Below, one piece after another: positions 1 through 8,912 of a DNA stretch of 64,000 bases. Numbering within the stretch: the first letter of the stretch is position 1; each line of letters starts with the position of its first letter. The stretch is from NCBI RefSeq assembly GCF_001904655.1, contig NZ_MRCC01000008.1, positions 186,001 through 250,000 of the forward strand, in the 5' to 3' direction. This DNA comes from Chroogloeocystis siderophila 5.2 s.c.1 (lineage in GTDB: Bacteria; Cyanobacteriota; Cyanobacteriia; Cyanobacteriales; Chroococcidiopsidaceae). The position numbers were made by a program, and so were the translations under genes. Under the pieces are notes generated by a model, which saw nothing but the letters and a program-made list of their open reading frames with translations, did no database searches and was not told the DNA's origin.

Positions 1-687
1 TCCCAAAAAGCTTTTGAGAACATCACCATAGCGTTGAAATTCGCGGTCTAATTGATTCCAATTTAAATTGGCAATTTCTGAGAGCGATCGCCCGCGCAAA
101 TGCGTGTTCAAAAAGTTTGATAATATCTGTAATTCGCGTTCTACAGCTTCTGCGTCAAGCGGCGCATCTTGAGGCGCGGGAAGTTCCATCACTGCTGAAT
201 GTGTCTCGTAAGAATCTGTTACAACGATCAGCATTGCTTTTCCTGTTTCTAGCTGCACGAGTTGCAAATGCCGTAGTTGCGTTGTAGTCGTTTGCGGCAT
301 TGTAATTAGAGTAATGCAGCCGCTGACCGTAGCGAGAATTTGCGCTGCGCCTTGTAACAACGCTTCGATACTCCAATCTTCCCACTTGAGCCGTTCGTGA
401 AAGACCTGCTCGACTTGCTTTGCTAAAATTTCTGATGGTGATATGAGCTGGTCAACATAAATCCGGTAACCAGAATCTGACGGGACGCGACCAGCAGAGA
501 TATGCGGTTGGTAAAGTAGTCCTACTTTTTCCAACACACCCATTGTGTTACGAATTGTTGCTGAGCTAACACCAAGGTTATATTCTTCCACCAATGCTTT
601 GGACCCAACAGGTTCGGCAGTAGCAATGTAGTGGCGCACTGTTGCCCAGAGAATATGCTGTTGCCGAGCATTAAGCTGCACTTGCAT
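1..687 (-). CDS. hrcA: Heat-inducible transcription repressor HrcA (C-terminus cut by window edge)
   Basis: HrcA represses heat-shock (groESL-type) operons by binding CIRCE operators. The 229 visible codons start at an ATG at 687. They open with a winged-helix segment (residues about 5-75) that includes the family-typical [11 protein letters not shown] and [14 protein letters not shown] stretches, and then run into the GAF-like middle domain. The family is normally about 340-370 residues, so roughly the last third lies beyond position 1. I looked for a CIRCE inverted repeat (TTAGCACTC-N9-GAGTGCTAA) in the 284 bp upstream and saw none, so autoregulation through CIRCE is not supported here. The gene runs in the same direction as the rhodanese gene upstream, but the gap is too long to assume an operon. 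Confidence 0.93.
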   Translation of the reverse strand, partial: MQVQLNARQQHILWATVRHYIATAEPVGSKALVEEYNLGVSSATIRNTMGVLEKVGLLYQPHISAGRVPSDSGYRIYVDQLISPSEILAKQVEQVFHERLKWEDWSIEALLQGAAQILATVSGCITLITMPQTTTTQLRHLQLVQLETGKAMLIVVTDSYETHSAVMELPAPQDAPLDAEAVERELQILSNFLNTHLRGRSLSEIANLNWNQLDREFQRYGDVLKSFLG

Positions 688-971
688 AGCTGATTGAAAC
701 ACGGAGATGTTGAATGAGTTTTTTAAAAAAGTTAGCTTTCAGATAGCAATTTATTAATTTAATTAATATAAGATAACAAATCTCCCTACAAGTGGAAATC
801 CTTAATAAGGTGTATTTCACTTCTTTGGTGCTCAGTACTACTTAGGCAGTGTATGCAGTCGCAGACAGCAGAATCGTACTGATGCTACAATTGCTCGTCA
901 GAATTAATACCTAGTATTACTCAATTCGAACAAAAAATTGTATTCTATCCTACTCAAATCTGCTAATCATA
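688..971. other. Intergenic, hrcA leader
   Basis: AT-rich spacer upstream of hrcA, with a TTAATTTAATTAAT-like tract near 755-770 that could belong to a promoter. No convincing gene, CIRCE operator or RNA is seen. Confidence 0.5.
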
Positions 972-1331
972 TCAATACCGAGGAATCGCCGGATTCACTG
1001 CCAATGAATACGCATCAATGCCTCCAGCAATATTTTTCACGTTCGTAAATCCTTGCTGCTGCAACCATTGGCACATCTGAGCCGAACGAATGCCATGATG
1101 ACACATCACGAGTGTTTCAATATCAGGGTCAAACCGCACAAGTATGGTATCCGCCCAGGAGGCAAATTGACTGAGAGGTAATACCTCAAAACCGGCGATC
1201 GCCGCGATCGCCACCTCCTCAGGTTCGCGGACATCGATTAGCTGTAACGCCGATACAGATTCATTATGCAAGCGTTGCTCAAGTGCTTCAACGCTAATTT
1301 GCGCGATTGGTTGACGAAATTGGGATGTCAT
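972..1331 (-). CDS. Single-domain rhodanese-like protein
   Basis: 119-residue stand-alone rhodanese (Cdc25-type) domain, predicted cytosolic sulfurtransferase or sulfur carrier. The fold markers are visible in order: LIDVREPEEV (about 31-40), the active-site loop CHHGIRS with the catalytic Cys at about residue 77, and the C-terminal motif KNIAGGIDAYS. The length is typical of single-domain GlpE/PspE-like proteins. There is no signal peptide. The substrate cannot be read from sequence. Neighbours (hrcA, a DUF3352 gene) give no pathway hint. Confidence 0.9.
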   Translation of the reverse strand: MTSQFRQPIAQISVEALEQRLHNESVSALQLIDVREPEEVAIAAIAGFEVLPLSQFASWADTILVRFDPDIETLVMCHHGIRSAQMCQWLQQQGFTNVKNIAGGIDAYSLAVNPAIPRY

Positions 1332-1528
1332 GGGTTATCCTCGACAGCATCACAATTATATTTCTATTATTTTCTAGTCCTTAAGTGGGAAAATTTCCGG
1401 TTTTGAGCGTATTAAACTAAGTTTTAGAATTATTACTGGCTTTCTATAGCAGAGGTTGGAAGTCAGGGAGGAAAAAAATGAAGAGCAAGTATGAAAGTCT
1501 CATAGAAATTTATATAGACTTTTATCTT

Positions 1529-1560
1529 CCCTAAACCCTAACTCCTCGCTCCTAGTCCCT
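1529..1560 (+). repeat. Short dispersed intergenic repeat (CCCTAA...TCCTCGCTCCTA)
   Basis: The CCCTAAACCCTAACTCC-like tract followed by TCGCTCCTAGTCCCT matches, in reverse complement, a segment inside the tRNA-Leu intron at about 7893-7930. It looks like a small repeated phrase that decorates non-coding DNA. No function is visible. Confidence 0.5.
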
Positions 1561-1598
1561 TTTAGTAAGTATCGCTTAGTTGCGGTCTGGGGTAAAAC

Positions 1599-3326
1599 AT
1601 GATCAAGCGACGCTCTTTTTTTTATTTCTTAGCCGTCAGTGTCGTTGTACTGCTGTTGACGGGTATCGGTGGCTGTTATTGGCTAGTACGTGGTAGTCCG
1701 CTGACGTTGCTACAAGGTGGAACGCAAGCAACACCTGAAGCAGCAATCTTTGTGCCCAAGCAAGCACCTGTGATGGTCTCTATTTTAGTGAATCCCGACC
1801 GTTTAGAGAAGTTGCGACAGGTCGTAGCCCGTCCGAAACAAAGGCGGCGATCGCGCCAAGAAATTGACCAAATTAAAACCACATTACTCGCGAACACAGG
1901 CTTAGATTACCGACGCGATATCCAGTCTTGGCTAGGAGATGAAATAACAGTCGCAGTAACAACGAGTGACTACGACCGCGACTCCTACAATGGTCAACAA
2001 CCAGGGTATCTCATGGCACTGGCGACTAAAGATGTTGAAAAAAGCCGTGAATTTCTACAGCTTGTCTTTTCCAAACAGGCGATCGCGCCTACCGATTTGG
2101 AATTTGAAGATTACAAAGGTGTTAATCTCGTCTATCACAAAGCACGCCCGCAGCCGGAACAGATACCAAAACCGCTAACCAAGCGAATACTTTCAGGTGC
2201 AGTGCTTGGCGATCGCTTTGTGCTACTTGCCAATCATCCTATGGTCATTAAAGATGCGATTAATAATGTTCAAGCCCCCGATCTGAATCTCACAACATCA
2301 AGTCGCTACCAACAAGCGTTAAATCAGTTACCACCTCGGCGGCTGGGTTTGGTGTTTTTGAATCTACCAAGTGTTGTTTCTTGGCAAGGAATCGAATCAA
2401 CGGCGCAATACGAAAGCCAAATCATTGCGCTAGAAGCAAATCGTAAAGGATTATTAACCGAAACAACTCTCCTTGCTGCATCGACTCCAGAAGTCGCTTC
2501 GACACCAGAATTAACCGAACCTGTCGGTGCTTTACAGTACATTCCCGCAACAAGTGGCTTGGCGATCGCGGGGACGGATTTGAGCAACTTAAACAATACC
2601 GCACTAAGCCAGCTGTGGACACAAGTTGCGCACATATCAACTTCTGGCTACGATGCAATTTCGCGTTTGATTAACCAACCTTTAGCAAACCTGCAACAGC
2701 GCTGGGGTATTGATCTTGCGCAGGATATTTTTAGCTGGGTACAAGGTGAGTACGCATTAGCACTTTTACCTCACACCGATAAATTGACTGCGGATTGGGT
2801 TTTTGTAACTGAAAAATCCGCAGCTACCGCCGAAGGAATCTCGCACTTAGATGCGCTGGCGCGACAACGCGGCTATGATATTACAGCACTACCACTCGCC
2901 GATCAAAAAATTGCTGCTTGGACGCAGTTAACAACAACTCCGCTGGCGAAAGCAAACGATGCTGAAGATGCCATCACAATCAAAGCAAAAGTTCTGGGCG
3001 TACACGGAACAACGGATAAATACGAAATTTTAGCGACTTCGGTAGAAGCTATCGACGCTGCACTCAAAGCGTATCAAAATGGTTCATTACTCAACGATGC
3101 GAAATTTCAAGCAAGTATTGAAGCCATTCCACAACCAAATGCAGGTTATGTATACCTTGATTGGATTGCGACTCAAGAACTATTAGAACGTCAGTTACCT
3201 GTATTAAAGCTTGTAGAAGTTATCGTCAAACCCTTGTTTGATAATTTGCGATCGCTGACTGTCAGTAGTTACGGTAGTGAGCCAGGATTACTCAAAGGTG
3301 GTGTGTTTTTTCGGTTGAATAGTTAA
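1599..3326 (+). CDS. DUF3352 domain protein, membrane-anchored
   Basis: 575 residues. The N-terminus has basic residues followed by one hydrophobic segment (about 7-30) ending IGGC, so it is either a signal anchor or a weak lipobox. The remainder is a predicted extracytoplasmic domain. The overall pattern is that of the cyanobacterial DUF3352 family: repeated 'FVPKQAPVMVSILVNP', 'LVFLNLPS' and 'YVYLDW' blocks, and a 'SSYGSEPGLLKGGVFF' ending. Function is unknown. It lies between divergent and convergent neighbours (rhodanese, coaBC) and is probably transcribed alone. The ATG at 1599 is the first start in frame and puts the anchor at the N-terminus. Family assignment is by recognition of pattern and not by a search. 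Confidence 0.75.
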   Translation: MIKRRSFFYFLAVSVVVLLLTGIGGCYWLVRGSPLTLLQGGTQATPEAAIFVPKQAPVMVSILVNPDRLEKLRQVVARPKQRRRSRQEIDQIKTTLLANTGLDYRRDIQSWLGDEITVAVTTSDYDRDSYNGQQPGYLMALATKDVEKSREFLQLVFSKQAIAPTDLEFEDYKGVNLVYHKARPQPEQIPKPLTKRILSGAVLGDRFVLLANHPMVIKDAINNVQAPDLNLTTSSRYQQALNQLPPRRLGLVFLNLPSVVSWQGIESTAQYESQIIALEANRKGLLTETTLLAASTPEVASTPELTEPVGALQYIPATSGLAIAGTDLSNLNNTALSQLWTQVAHISTSGYDAISRLINQPLANLQQRWGIDLAQDIFSWVQGEYALALLPHTDKLTADWVFVTEKSAATAEGISHLDALARQRGYDITALPLADQKIAAWTQLTTTPLAKANDAEDAITIKAKVLGVHGTTDKYEILATSVEAIDAALKAYQNGSLLNDAKFQASIEAIPQPNAGYVYLDWIATQELLERQLPVLKLVEVIVKPLFDNLRSLTVSSYGSEPGLLKGGVFFRLNS

Positions 3327-3377
3327 GGTTAGTTAGTTGGTAATTGGTAATAGGTGGTACTAGATTCACGCTCTCAA

Positions 3378-4577
3378 TTACAGTCCATGCACAAAATCAA
3401 ACAAATGGTGGGCAAGTTGTAATTTACTACATTGCGAAATTTCTACTTGACGTCCGTGGAAATCTAAAAAGATTGCAGCGTTGAAGTTACTGCCAAAGCC
3501 AACATCAGCTTTATCAATTGGGTTGGCGACGATCGCATCGAGTTTCTTTTGCGCTAATTTTTGCCGTGCGGGCGTGATAATATCTCCGGTTTGGGCAGCA
3601 AAACCAATCAAGCGCTGGTGCAGTTGTTTGCGGCGTCCGAGTTCTGCCACAATATCGGGGACGGGTGCTAGGAGTAACTGTTCAGGAAGCGATCGCTTCG
3701 GTAACTTTTCAGAACTATACGCAGCGGGTTTAACATCGGCTACAGCAGCAGACATCACGGTTAAATCCGCATCAGGAAAATTTTCAAGCATTGCTTGCTG
3801 CATTTGTTCGGCATTGACAACCGCGATCGCGCGAATTCCTGGCGGGACACTCTCCTCAATCGGTGCGTGAACTAAAGTTACAATCGCCCCGCGATGCAGT
3901 GCTGCTTGCGCCAAAGCTAGCCCCATTTTCCCTGTTGAGGGATTACCAATAAACCGCACAGCGTCCAAATACTCGCGCGTCCCCCCTGCGCTAATTAAGA
4001 CACGTTTACCGAGTAAGTCGCGCTCGCCGCCCGTATGCAGTAACGATTGCACCCCAGTGACAATTTCCGCCGGTTCTGCCATGCGTCCTGCACCGATGCG
4101 ATCGCACGCGAGTAAACCATAACCAGGCGCTAATCCATGAAACCTTGTATCTGTCAATAGCTGTTGCCAATTGCGTTGCACGGCAACTTGTTGCCACATT
4201 TCGGTATTCATAGCTGGTGCTAATAAGACAGGACACTTGGAAGCCAAAACTGTATTTGTCAACAAATTGTCCGCGATCCCGTAGCTCAACTTAGCAAGCG
4301 TATTCGCCGTCAGCGGTGCAATCAAAAAAACATCCCCCCACTCACCGAGTTCAATATGCAGTGGACGTTCATGCGGTTGCCAAAAATCTGCATCGGTGTA
4401 CGCTGGGTGACGCGCAAGCGTCGCAACCGTTAATGGCGTAATAAACTGCTTTGCTGAATCTGTCAGAATCACACGCACCTGCATTCCAGCTTTAAACAGC
4501 GTGGAAATCACTTCACAAACCTTGTAAGCTGCGATTCCCCCCCCAATCCCAATTAATACCCGTTGCGGTTGCTCCAT
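3378..4577 (-). CDS. coaBC: Bifunctional phosphopantothenoylcysteine decarboxylase / phosphopantothenate-cysteine ligase
   Basis: Makes 4'-phosphopantetheine in coenzyme A synthesis. 399 residues, the normal length of the bifunctional protein. The N-terminal flavoprotein CoaC half (about 1-175) shows GGIAAYK, the LHIEL histidine, APAMNTEMW (flavin/substrate clamp) and the Cys-containing flap [10 protein letters not shown]. The C-terminal CoaB half (about 190-399) shows [20 protein letters not shown] and the KLPKR lysine loop. The gene is convergent with the DUF3352 gene (51 bp apart) and sits upstream of nothing obviously co-functional. Essential in most bacteria. Confidence 0.97.
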   Translation of the reverse strand: MEQPQRVLIGIGGGIAAYKVCEVISTLFKAGMQVRVILTDSAKQFITPLTVATLARHPAYTDADFWQPHERPLHIELGEWGDVFLIAPLTANTLAKLSYGIADNLLTNTVLASKCPVLLAPAMNTEMWQQVAVQRNWQQLLTDTRFHGLAPGYGLLACDRIGAGRMAEPAEIVTGVQSLLHTGGERDLLGKRVLISAGGTREYLDAVRFIGNPSTGKMGLALAQAALHRGAIVTLVHAPIEESVPPGIRAIAVVNAEQMQQAMLENFPDADLTVMSAAVADVKPAAYSSEKLPKRSLPEQLLLAPVPDIVAELGRRKQLHQRLIGFAAQTGDIITPARQKLAQKKLDAIVANPIDKADVGFGSNFNAAIFLDFHGRQVEISQCSKLQLAHHLFDFVHGL

Positions 4578-4639
4578 AATCGCAATATTGCGAACTTATC
4601 CCCAGCAGGAGTTCAAAAGAAGAAAAAGCGGCTCATCCC

Positions 4640-4855
4640 TCATGCCTCATCATACGGCTCCAAGTCCAACAAATAAATGTACGGTTCGACTAACTCAGGA
4701 CGCTGAAACGCGATCGCCCGCAACAAATGCCAATCTTGTAACCCGTCAAAGATATTTGTATAGTTATCTTGCTCTAGACGTGCTGCTAAATTTTCAACGT
4801 CTGTAGCGGTCATGGTAGCAATATCCTGCTTGGACAAACTCAAAGTGTTCATCAT
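4640..4855 (-). CDS. DUF2555 family small protein
   Basis: 71 residues, soluble and acidic, with the conserved body DVENLAARLEQDNY...WHLLRAIAFQRPELVEPY typical of a small cyanobacteria-restricted family (DUF2555). No catalytic motif is visible. The gene begins with two consecutive Met codons, so the exact start is uncertain by one residue. It lies 62 bp upstream of coaBC on the same strand and could be co-transcribed with it. Function unknown. Confidence 0.8.
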   Translation of the reverse strand: MMNTLSLSKQDIATMTATDVENLAARLEQDNYTNIFDGLQDWHLLRAIAFQRPELVEPYIYLLDLEPYDEA

Positions 4856-5002
4856 TGCTTATGCCTCCCTAGAGCAATATTGGCGACCCGTAGAAAAATT
4901 AAGTAGTCCTGAACAACTTTATTGATCTTACTCAGTTAATCTACTGAGGTATGTATTACATCAATCGGGATCGCTGAAATTTCGCATTAATTAATATTTG
5001 CT

Positions 5003-5620
5003 TTAGCGTGACATCACTTCTAAAACAAAACTACGTATGACTGGCAAGACTTCAGGTCGAATTTCGTGTGCCATATTAAACTCATGATATTGCACGGCAA
5101 TACCTAAAGAACGTAAACTCTGTTGCGCGGATACAGCTGCTTGTATCGGTACGACTGAATCTTGACGACCATGTACTAACAATACTGGAGGAGAAGTTCT
5201 ATCAAGTTTCGTGAGTGGATGCATATAGCCACTCAAACTAATCAAACCAGCTAGCGGAAGAGTTAGCCCCACATCCAAAGTCATTGCAGCACCTTGTGAA
5301 AAGCCACTCAAAATTGTGCGTGACAATGGAAGACCAATGCTACTTTCTAATGACTGCAACCACGCTATCAGCAGTTGACGACTTTCGGCTAATCCTTGAC
5401 CTTGATATTCTTGAGCTAAGTTGTACCACATCCTACCGGTAGATACATAAGGATGCGCAAATGGTGCATTTGGAAACAGAAACTGATATTCAGGTAAGTT
5501 TAATAGTGGTGATAACGATGCTAGGTCTTGAGAATTTGCTCCCCAACCATGTAACACTACGATGATTCCTTTTGGTGGTTCTCCTGTTGTCGGTGGAACT
5601 GAAATAATTTCTAAAGCCAT
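5003..5620 (-). CDS. Alpha/beta-hydrolase, phospholipase/carboxylesterase family
   Basis: 205-residue serine esterase of the YpfH/acyl-protein-thioesterase type. Visible features are the oxyanion region VVLHGWGANSQDL (about 21-33), the nucleophile elbow GFSQGAAM with Ser at about 108, Asp at about 154 in GRQDSVVP, and His at about 185 in MAHEI. It has no signal peptide, so it is probably cytosolic. An AAGGAG ribosome-binding site lies just upstream of the chosen ATG. The true substrate (short acyl esters or lysophospholipid) is not predictable. The gene follows DUF2555/coaBC on the same strand, after 147 bp. Confidence 0.9.
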   Translation of the reverse strand: MALEIISVPPTTGEPPKGIIVVLHGWGANSQDLASLSPLLNLPEYQFLFPNAPFAHPYVSTGRMWYNLAQEYQGQGLAESRQLLIAWLQSLESSIGLPLSRTILSGFSQGAAMTLDVGLTLPLAGLISLSGYMHPLTKLDRTSPPVLLVHGRQDSVVPIQAAVSAQQSLRSLGIAVQYHEFNMAHEIRPEVLPVIRSFVLEVMSR

Positions 5621-5660
5621 TTGCTCCTTGTATTTAGATCCTACATCATCCTATATAAAT

Positions 5661-6167
5661 TTAAGTTGCTCGGTAAGCTTTTGGTGTCATCCCTGTCAAT
5701 TGGCGGAATTATTTGCTCAAATGACTGTGACTATTAAAACCACACTGCAATGCGGCGAAAGCTTCATTGATTGTTTGAATATGCGACTGAAGTGAAATTG
5801 ACTCATTCCAACTCATTGTGCTAAATCCGCAAGTTGGATATCTTGAGCGAGATGGGCGTTGATGTATTCGGAAATTTGCAATTTGCAGTAATTTAATTTG
5901 CGATCGCCTAATCCACCTCCGTCATGTGCCACACGCGGTTGCCTCGTCGAATATTCGCGCAGCAAATGCACCGTTAACAGATTCGCCAGCGACTCAACAT
6001 AAAGTTGCCCTACGCAACCACCGCTTTTGTGGAGTTCAGCACGTAGTAACATCATCAACGTTTGCTCAATTTGTACATCATGGTTGCTGAAATTCTTCAG
6101 CAATCAGCGGTTTCCAACCAAGCGCCCGACTAGAAACAATCGGTACGGCATGAATTAATGTTGCCAT
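5661..6167 (-). pseudogene. AraC-family transcriptional regulator, doubly deleted and interrupted
   Basis: Remnant of a cyanobacterial AraC/XylS regulator. Reading the minus strand from an ATG at 6167, the typical N-terminal SRALGW...EEFQQP is followed, in another frame, by QIEQTLMMLL and the long linker ending INAHLAQDIQLADLAQ. A TGA then interrupts the first HTH, after which VGMSQFHFSRIFKQS continues in the same frame. The second HTH is missing except for its last 13 residues (FRQLTGMTPKAYR) in a third frame, ending at TAA 5661-5663. At least two internal deletions, a frame change and a stop make it non-functional. The target genes are unknown. Confidence 0.85.
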
Positions 6168-6992
6168 GAGATTTTTCGCCTTCTGTAATTGCAGCAAGAA
6201 CAGTTGCGCAAGATCCAAAAATTTATTCCAAAGCTATTAGATTCCCTTAATTTGTGATTGTAATCGATGCAGTTACAAATCGTAACGATGGAGGAATTTA
6301 ATTATTGGCACCCGACTTATTGTCACTTACTGAGTAGTACCTGCTTATAAGCTTACCCTATATTGGTGAAGAACTTTGGCTGCTTTCTCAGAACGAGAGC
6401 CAACGAAGACACTTAACGTATTAATGGCTAACCAAATTCATTGTTTATTTATTGTTCTGAAAGTCAACCCAATGGCTACATCGAAAGTATAAACTACTTG
6501 ATTTCAACTGAATTCTTCAGTCATCATCTGAATAAAGTATCTTTTGATAATAATTAAGTTTCTTCAAAAGGCAATCATATATAACTTTAACTTAATTTGA
6601 AGTGGTTATTCGTACAAAACAAAATTAATTCGCTTAATTTTTACTTCTTTGAAAATCCTACTCAAATAATTTGCAGAAAAACAAAATATTGCTTGTGTTT
6701 TGCTAGGACTTAAGATAATATAGTAATTGTATTTTTTTACCTACATAGCGTTGTAGTTGAAGCACCGAGGACAATTGTCCTCGGTGCCGCTTTTCAAAGA
6801 CTTTCGTAAGGAAGAAAATAATGATTGTAATACATACAGTAGGTTACAGAGTAGAAGGCTGAGGTCGTTTACTCTTTCCCAAAATTAGGAAGCTTCAGCT
6901 ATAGTCGTCTAATCATCATGATTATTGTTTTTATTTAGGTCTTACTTTGTTTAGTTGGTGTCTTTATTAGTAAAGCTGCAAGTGATAGCATA
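6168..6992. other. Long intergenic region
   Basis: 825 bp without a credible gene. It is AT-rich and contains only very short open frames. The one striking structure is the perfect palindrome at 6762-6787, listed separately. Loss of an ancestral gene is possible, given the adjacent AraC remnant. Confidence 0.55.
6762..6787. repeat. Perfect 26-bp palindrome
   Basis: GCACCGAGGACAA followed directly by its exact reverse complement, with no spacer, and then CGCTTTTC. As RNA it would fold into a strong GC-rich hairpin. It could be a bidirectional terminator, although the U-tract is weak, or a dimeric protein-binding site. No intact gene abuts it. Confidence 0.6.
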
Positions 6993-7310
6993 CTAACAAC
7001 CTTTAAAAGGATTAACGTAAAGTTGCTCTTGCGATTCGAGACCTACTTCCAGCTTACAATCAGATTGTGGATAAGCAACACACAATAAAACATATCCCAT
7101 TCCTTCATGTGATGCCTTTAAGGCAACCCCTTGTGATTGATTAACTTTTCCTGCAACCAAATGTGCAGCGCAGGTAATACATGCACCATAACGGCAACCT
7201 ACAGGTAAACGTAATCCTGCGGCTTCAACTGCATCTAAAATGTACTGATTTTCTGCAACTTCAACAACAAAGTGGTTGCGGTTAACAAGTTCAATTCGAT
7301 AAGTTTTCAT
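6993..7310 (-). CDS. Plant-type [2Fe-2S] ferredoxin
   Basis: 105-residue electron carrier. The cluster ligands form the canonical C-x4-C-x2-C...C set: Cys39, Cys44 and Cys47 in GCRYGACITC, and Cys77 in LLCVAYP. The ATG at 7310 is preferred over one 18 bp upstream because it begins the ferredoxin fold directly (MKTYRIELVN). It differs from photosynthetic PetF in having GACITC rather than GACSTC, a basic N-terminus and a Cys-ending tail (FKGC). It is probably a minor ferredoxin for a specific reductase or oxygenase and not the main photosystem I acceptor. Flanking intergenic DNA is long on both sides. Confidence 0.92.
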   Translation of the reverse strand: MKTYRIELVNRNHFVVEVAENQYILDAVEAAGLRLPVGCRYGACITCAAHLVAGKVNQSQGVALKASHEGMGYVLLCVAYPQSDCKLEVGLESQEQLYVNPFKGC

Positions 7311-7678
7311 AGTACGTAAGGTAAGCAAATAAAGACAACCTGAATTTAGTAATTTAGTGTTGGAGATGGCTAACTATAATCGCAAGCTTATCTGTTCTAC
7401 AGAGCCTTGCTGATAGTTACAGTTTTTACCCCAAAACTGCTGTGATACATTACGGCTGAAGGCGAACCGTAGCCAGCGATCAACCACTAATTGAATTGCG
7501 CTCTCATTTCATAAGTTTTTTTACTCAGTTGTCGTGACCTATCCAATTACCCTATATAGCATTCCAGGGATGCCTAGGACATGATAGAAGCTCAGGATCA
7601 TTACCTCTTCTAGCTATTAACCCTGACCTCAGACCTCTGATCCCTGACTTCTGCTATAAAATCAGTTAACTTCAAAAT
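7311..7678. other. Intergenic between ferredoxin and tRNA-Leu
   Basis: No gene seen. The right part (about 7610-7660) has repeated CCTGACCTCAGACCTCTGATCCCTGACTTC phrases of the low-complexity kind also seen near 36060. Confidence 0.45.
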
Positions 7679-7703
7679 AAAACCCTCTGATCGAGAGGGT
7701 TTT
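7679..7703 (-). terminator. Intrinsic terminator of tRNA-Leu
   Basis: Ten-base perfect stem AAAACCCTCT/AGAGGGTTTT with a five-base loop (GATCG), 26 bp beyond the 3' end of the tRNA. On the minus strand the hairpin ends in TTTTATTTT. Its place and sequence fit a Rho-independent terminator. Confidence 0.85.
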
Positions 7704-7729
7704 ACCTAATTGGATTACAGTTTTTGGTA

Positions 7730-8100
7730 TGGGGGCAGAGAGACTTGAACTCTCACGACCTTTTACGGTCAACGGATTTTCATTCTCTTGCAGCTTTCGC
7801 TACTGCCTGACTAGGCTTTGAGAATTGGACTCTCTCTTTACCCTCGGCTGAACGTTAGGGTAGCTCCCGTCGAGTCTCTGCACCTTCCGAAATGAGGGGT
7901 TAGGAGCGAGGATTTAGGGTTTAATAGTTACTTTTCCCTAAGATCTTCATGCTTCATGCTTCCTCTTTCGGCTTGGCTCAGGATTGCCATATCTGTATTA
8001 GATTTAGGTTTCCCTGAGTTTGAGAGCATCCACTTGACAAGTTTCTTTGTCAAGGCTCAATTGTTTAAGTCCGTAGCGTCTACCATTCCGCCACGCCCCC
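7730..8100 (-). tRNA. trnL-UAA: tRNA-Leu(UAA), interrupted by a group I intron
   Basis: The 5' exon (8100-8067) begins GGGGGCGTGG and runs through the D arm to ACGGACTT. The 3' exon (7780-7730) begins AAAATCCGT and ends TCTCTGCCCCCA. Together they give an 85-nt type II tRNA with acceptor pairs GGGGGCG/TGCCCCC, T arm GAGAG-TTCAAGT-CTCTC, anticodon stem ACGGA/TCCGT and loop CTTAAAA. The anticodon is UAA, split after U34. No CCA is encoded. This is the ancient cyanobacterial/plastid tRNA-Leu intron arrangement. A terminator follows at 7679-7703. Confidence 0.97.
7781..8066 (-). other. Group I intron in tRNA-Leu(UAA)
   Basis: About 286 nt. It starts just after the exon U of the 5' splice site and ends with the terminal G (minus-strand AGAGAATG) before AAAATCCG. 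Conserved core blocks of this intron class are visible: CTCAGGGAAACCTAA (P4/P6 side), a GACTCGACGGGAGCTACC-like segment, TTCAGCCGAGGGTAAAGAGAG and AAAGCTGCAAGAGAATG. No homing endonuclease is encoded. A peripheral loop (about 7890-7955) contains AAGCATG direct repeats and a copy of a dispersed intergenic phrase. It is predicted to be self-splicing. Confidence 0.93.
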
Positions 8101-8287
8101 TTTTGAGATTTAGGTTGTTGGGTTAACAACCGTCCCGTTTGTCTATTGCACCATTAAATTGCAATCTATGCAACAACTTTAGCAAAAAAAATTGGCGATC
8201 GCCTGTAAAGTTCTTTCTACAACCCATCGCAGCAGCTAGAGAGAAAAGCGGTAGAATAGCTAAAAACAAACGATTTACGCGAGTTCA

Positions 8288-8539
8288 ATGGATAGCTTAC
8301 TAGAGTATCTCAACCAAAACCAACCGATCGCGATTGCGCTGCTGTATCTTGTACTGGCGGGAGCATATTTGCTCATCGTTCCTCTAGCCATAATGTTGTA
8401 CTTAAAACTGCGTTGGTATAACGCGACATCGTTTGAGCGGGGCTTTATGTATTTCCTTGTGTTCTTTTTCTTTCCAGGGTTATTACTCCTTGCACCGTTT
8501 ATGAATTTTCGCCCCCAGCGTCGGCAAATTTCTAGTTAA
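8288..8539 (+). CDS. ndhL: NAD(P)H-quinone oxidoreductase subunit L
   Basis: 83-residue membrane subunit of the cyanobacterial NDH-1 complex, which carries cyclic electron flow and respiration in thylakoids. Two hydrophobic segments (about 13-40 and 52-72) are joined by the conserved [18 protein letters not shown] loop, and the tail is basic. The length is normal. The downstream gene (DUF3007) starts 3 bp after the stop and trpA follows. This ndhL-DUF3007-trpA order is common in cyanobacteria and implies one transcript. Confidence 0.95.
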   Translation: MDSLLEYLNQNQPIAIALLYLVLAGAYLLIVPLAIMLYLKLRWYNATSFERGFMYFLVFFFFPGLLLLAPFMNFRPQRRQISS

Positions 8540-8542
8540 ACC

Positions 8543-8869
8543 ATGAATAGAATTACGGTTATTGGTATTGGGCTAGGCGTATTTGTTGCGGGTGGTGTTG
8601 TTTATGTCATCTTGCAGGTAGTGGGTGTAGATAGCCTTACAGCGGGCGTGTGGAGCCAAGCTTTGTTAGTCGGTGGTTTAGTGGGATGGTTAGTAACTTA
8701 TCTCACGAGAGTCATGCGACAAGACATGACGTATCACCAGCAACGACAAAATTACGAAGAAGCATTTTTGCAAAAGCAGTTAGAGGAACTCACACCTGAA
8801 GAATTAGCCAAATTACAAGCAGAGATTGAACAAGAAAACCCATCCCGCGATCCATCCTCGAAGGTGTAA
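8543..8869 (+). CDS. DUF3007 family membrane protein
   Basis: 108 residues. A first hydrophobic segment (about 5-26) and a second (about 38-56) are followed by a charged cytosolic tail with the conserved TYHQQRQNYEEAFLQKQLEELTPEEL stretch (helix-forming, possibly coiled coil). It is a cyanobacteria/plastid-type family of unknown function. The ndhL stop is 3 bp upstream, so the two are almost certainly co-transcribed and perhaps translationally coupled. A role in NDH-1 assembly or stability is an inference from context only. Confidence 0.85.
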   Translation: MNRITVIGIGLGVFVAGGVVYVILQVVGVDSLTAGVWSQALLVGGLVGWLVTYLTRVMRQDMTYHQQRQNYEEAFLQKQLEELTPEELAKLQAEIEQENPSRDPSSKV

Positions 8870-8912
8870 AGTATTGGATGTTGTCTTTGGTCGCCGACAC
8901 TACCGTTGAAAA

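Noticed and set aside
688-971. Expected CIRCE operator upstream of hrcA
   Set aside because: No TTAGCACTC/GAGTGCTAA pair, even with mismatches, was found by eye in this spacer. The same holds for the clpB upstream region.
3481-3870. Open frame on the plus strand inside coaBC
   Set aside because: Antisense shadow of a well-supported gene. Composition and lack of a ribosome-binding site argue against coding.
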